From CAVSRC01 sp963798195 (GTDB lineage Bacteria; Pseudomonadota; Alphaproteobacteria; Rhizobiales; Kaistiaceae), in the NCBI GenBank assembly GCA_963798195.1, contig CAWCSF010000010.1, forward strand, positions 310,001 to 374,000: a stretch of DNA of 64,000 nt, given 5' to 3'. The notes below the pieces were generated by a model. That model saw nothing but the letters and a program-made list of their open reading frames with translations, searched no databases and was not told the origin of the DNA. Of this stretch, positions 63,580 through 64,000 are shown in pieces. The position numbers and the translations under genes were made by a program. Each line of letters opens with the position of its first letter. Position 1 is the first letter of the stretch.

Positions 63580-64000
63580 ATGAGCGAGCCCTGTTACGAC
63601 ACCGCCCATCTCGGCCATGTCGAACTGTTGACCAATAAGCCGGAGGAAAGCCTGGATTTCTTCGTCAACGTCTACGGCCTCACCGAAAGCGGCCGCGACG
63701 CAGAAGTCCGTCTATCTCCGTGCGTGGGACGACTATGAGTTCCACACGCTTAAACTTACAAGTTCCGACACCACGGGCGTGGGCCACGTCGCTTACCGCG
63801 CGGCGTCGCCGGAGGCTCTGCAGCGGCGCGTGAAAGCGATCGAGGCGCTAGGCGCCGGTGTCGGCTGGAGCGAGGGCGATCTTGGTCATGGCCGTGCTTA
63901 CCAGTTCCGCGATCCGGACGGGCATCTCTTCGAGATCTATTACGACACCCGCGAATACGTTCCGCCGGAGGCCGAGCGTCCCGCCCTGAAGAATGTCGCG
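63580..64000 (+). pseudogene. Extradiol dioxygenase/VOC-family gene, frameshifted and cut by window edge
   Basis: Starts ATG at 63580 with GGGAGG before it. N-terminal VOC module in frame 1 (LGHVELLTNKPEESLDFFVN, then YGLTESGRDAE), then frame 2 continues with SVYLRAWDDYEFHTLKL, VGHVAYRAASPEAL, FRDPDGHLFEIYYD and reaches the edge. The metal triad His/His/Glu of type I extradiol dioxygenases is visible (GHVEL, GHVAY, FEIYY). The break is at GAAGTC (63703-63708); removing one base gives DAESVYLRAW. Such genes usually have two modules, so the second probably lies past the edge. Whether it belongs to the sulfosugar operon is unclear. Confidence 0.7.

Overview
The window is GC-rich, densely coded DNA from an alphaproteobacterium, most likely of the order Hyphomicrobiales (Rhizobiales). 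This rests on family content: a SigmaE/ChrR singlet-oxygen switch with its two-part promoters, a TIGR02301-type lipidless secreted protein beside a Nudix gene, a CtrA box, GANTC sites, a GtsC-like permease, and many small proteins typical of the order. No species name can be supported. There is no plasmid origin, phage, insertion sequence or CRISPR array.

Layout. 0-13 kb is housekeeping: cell-wall hydrolase SleB (cut by the window edge), pyruvate phosphate dikinase, an NrtR-like regulator, a tyrosine phosphatase, an HD hydrolase, YgfZ, Nudix, YedK/HMCES and small membrane or secreted proteins. Two tRNA genes (Pro-CGG and Gln-TTG) lie at 14.1-14.4 kb. 14.6-23.3 kb carries surface-sugar genes: a pyruvyl transferase, a GMC oxidoreductase with a tiny Tat-signal partner, a GT39-like membrane glycosyltransferase, an unusual outer-membrane protein, a GT1-like and a double GT2 glycosyltransferase. 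23.6-25.7 kb holds two secreted trypsin-like proteases. 26-35.8 kb is a carbohydrate locus: PhyH dioxygenase, a CE15-like glucuronoyl esterase, a large (alpha/alpha)-toroid protein and a complete sugar ABC importer ending in an internally deleted inositol-monophosphatase gene.

39.4-45.5 kb is a SigmaE-ChrR locus. The sigma and anti-sigma genes diverge from a flavin amine-oxidase / DUF1365 / cyclopropane-synthase-like operon. Both directions have a matching TGATCC-N16-CGTA promoter, so the sigma factor probably drives itself and a membrane-lipid modification operon. 45.5-48.5 kb is a 2-oxoacid dehydrogenase E1 (MdeB-like) with a divergent Lrp-type regulator.

48.5-64 kb is the most striking part: a divergent cluster that fits catabolism of the plant sulfosugar sulfoquinovose by a sulfo-Entner-Doudoroff route all the way to sulfite. 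The right arm has an ABC importer, an IlvD/Edd dehydratase, an HpcH/HpaI aldolase and a short-chain dehydrogenase. The left arm has an aldehyde dehydrogenase (sulfolactaldehyde), both sulfolactate dehydrogenases (SlcC, ComC), sulfolactate sulfo-lyase (SuyA, SuyB), a YeiH-type putative sulfite exporter, a LacI-type regulator and a Gfo/Idh oxidoreductase. A sulfoquinovosidase, a lactonase and an ABC ATPase are not seen and may lie past the right edge.

Four otherwise intact genes (pyruvate phosphate dikinase, the toroid protein, a metallophosphoesterase and an extradiol dioxygenase-like gene) each carry a +1 frameshift. In every case removing one base can restore a GANTC (CcrM methylation) site, which points to methylation-related consensus errors, or less likely to real mutation at these sites. 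Older decay is also visible: remnants of a P-type ATPase and a LysE-like transporter, and the deleted monophosphatase.
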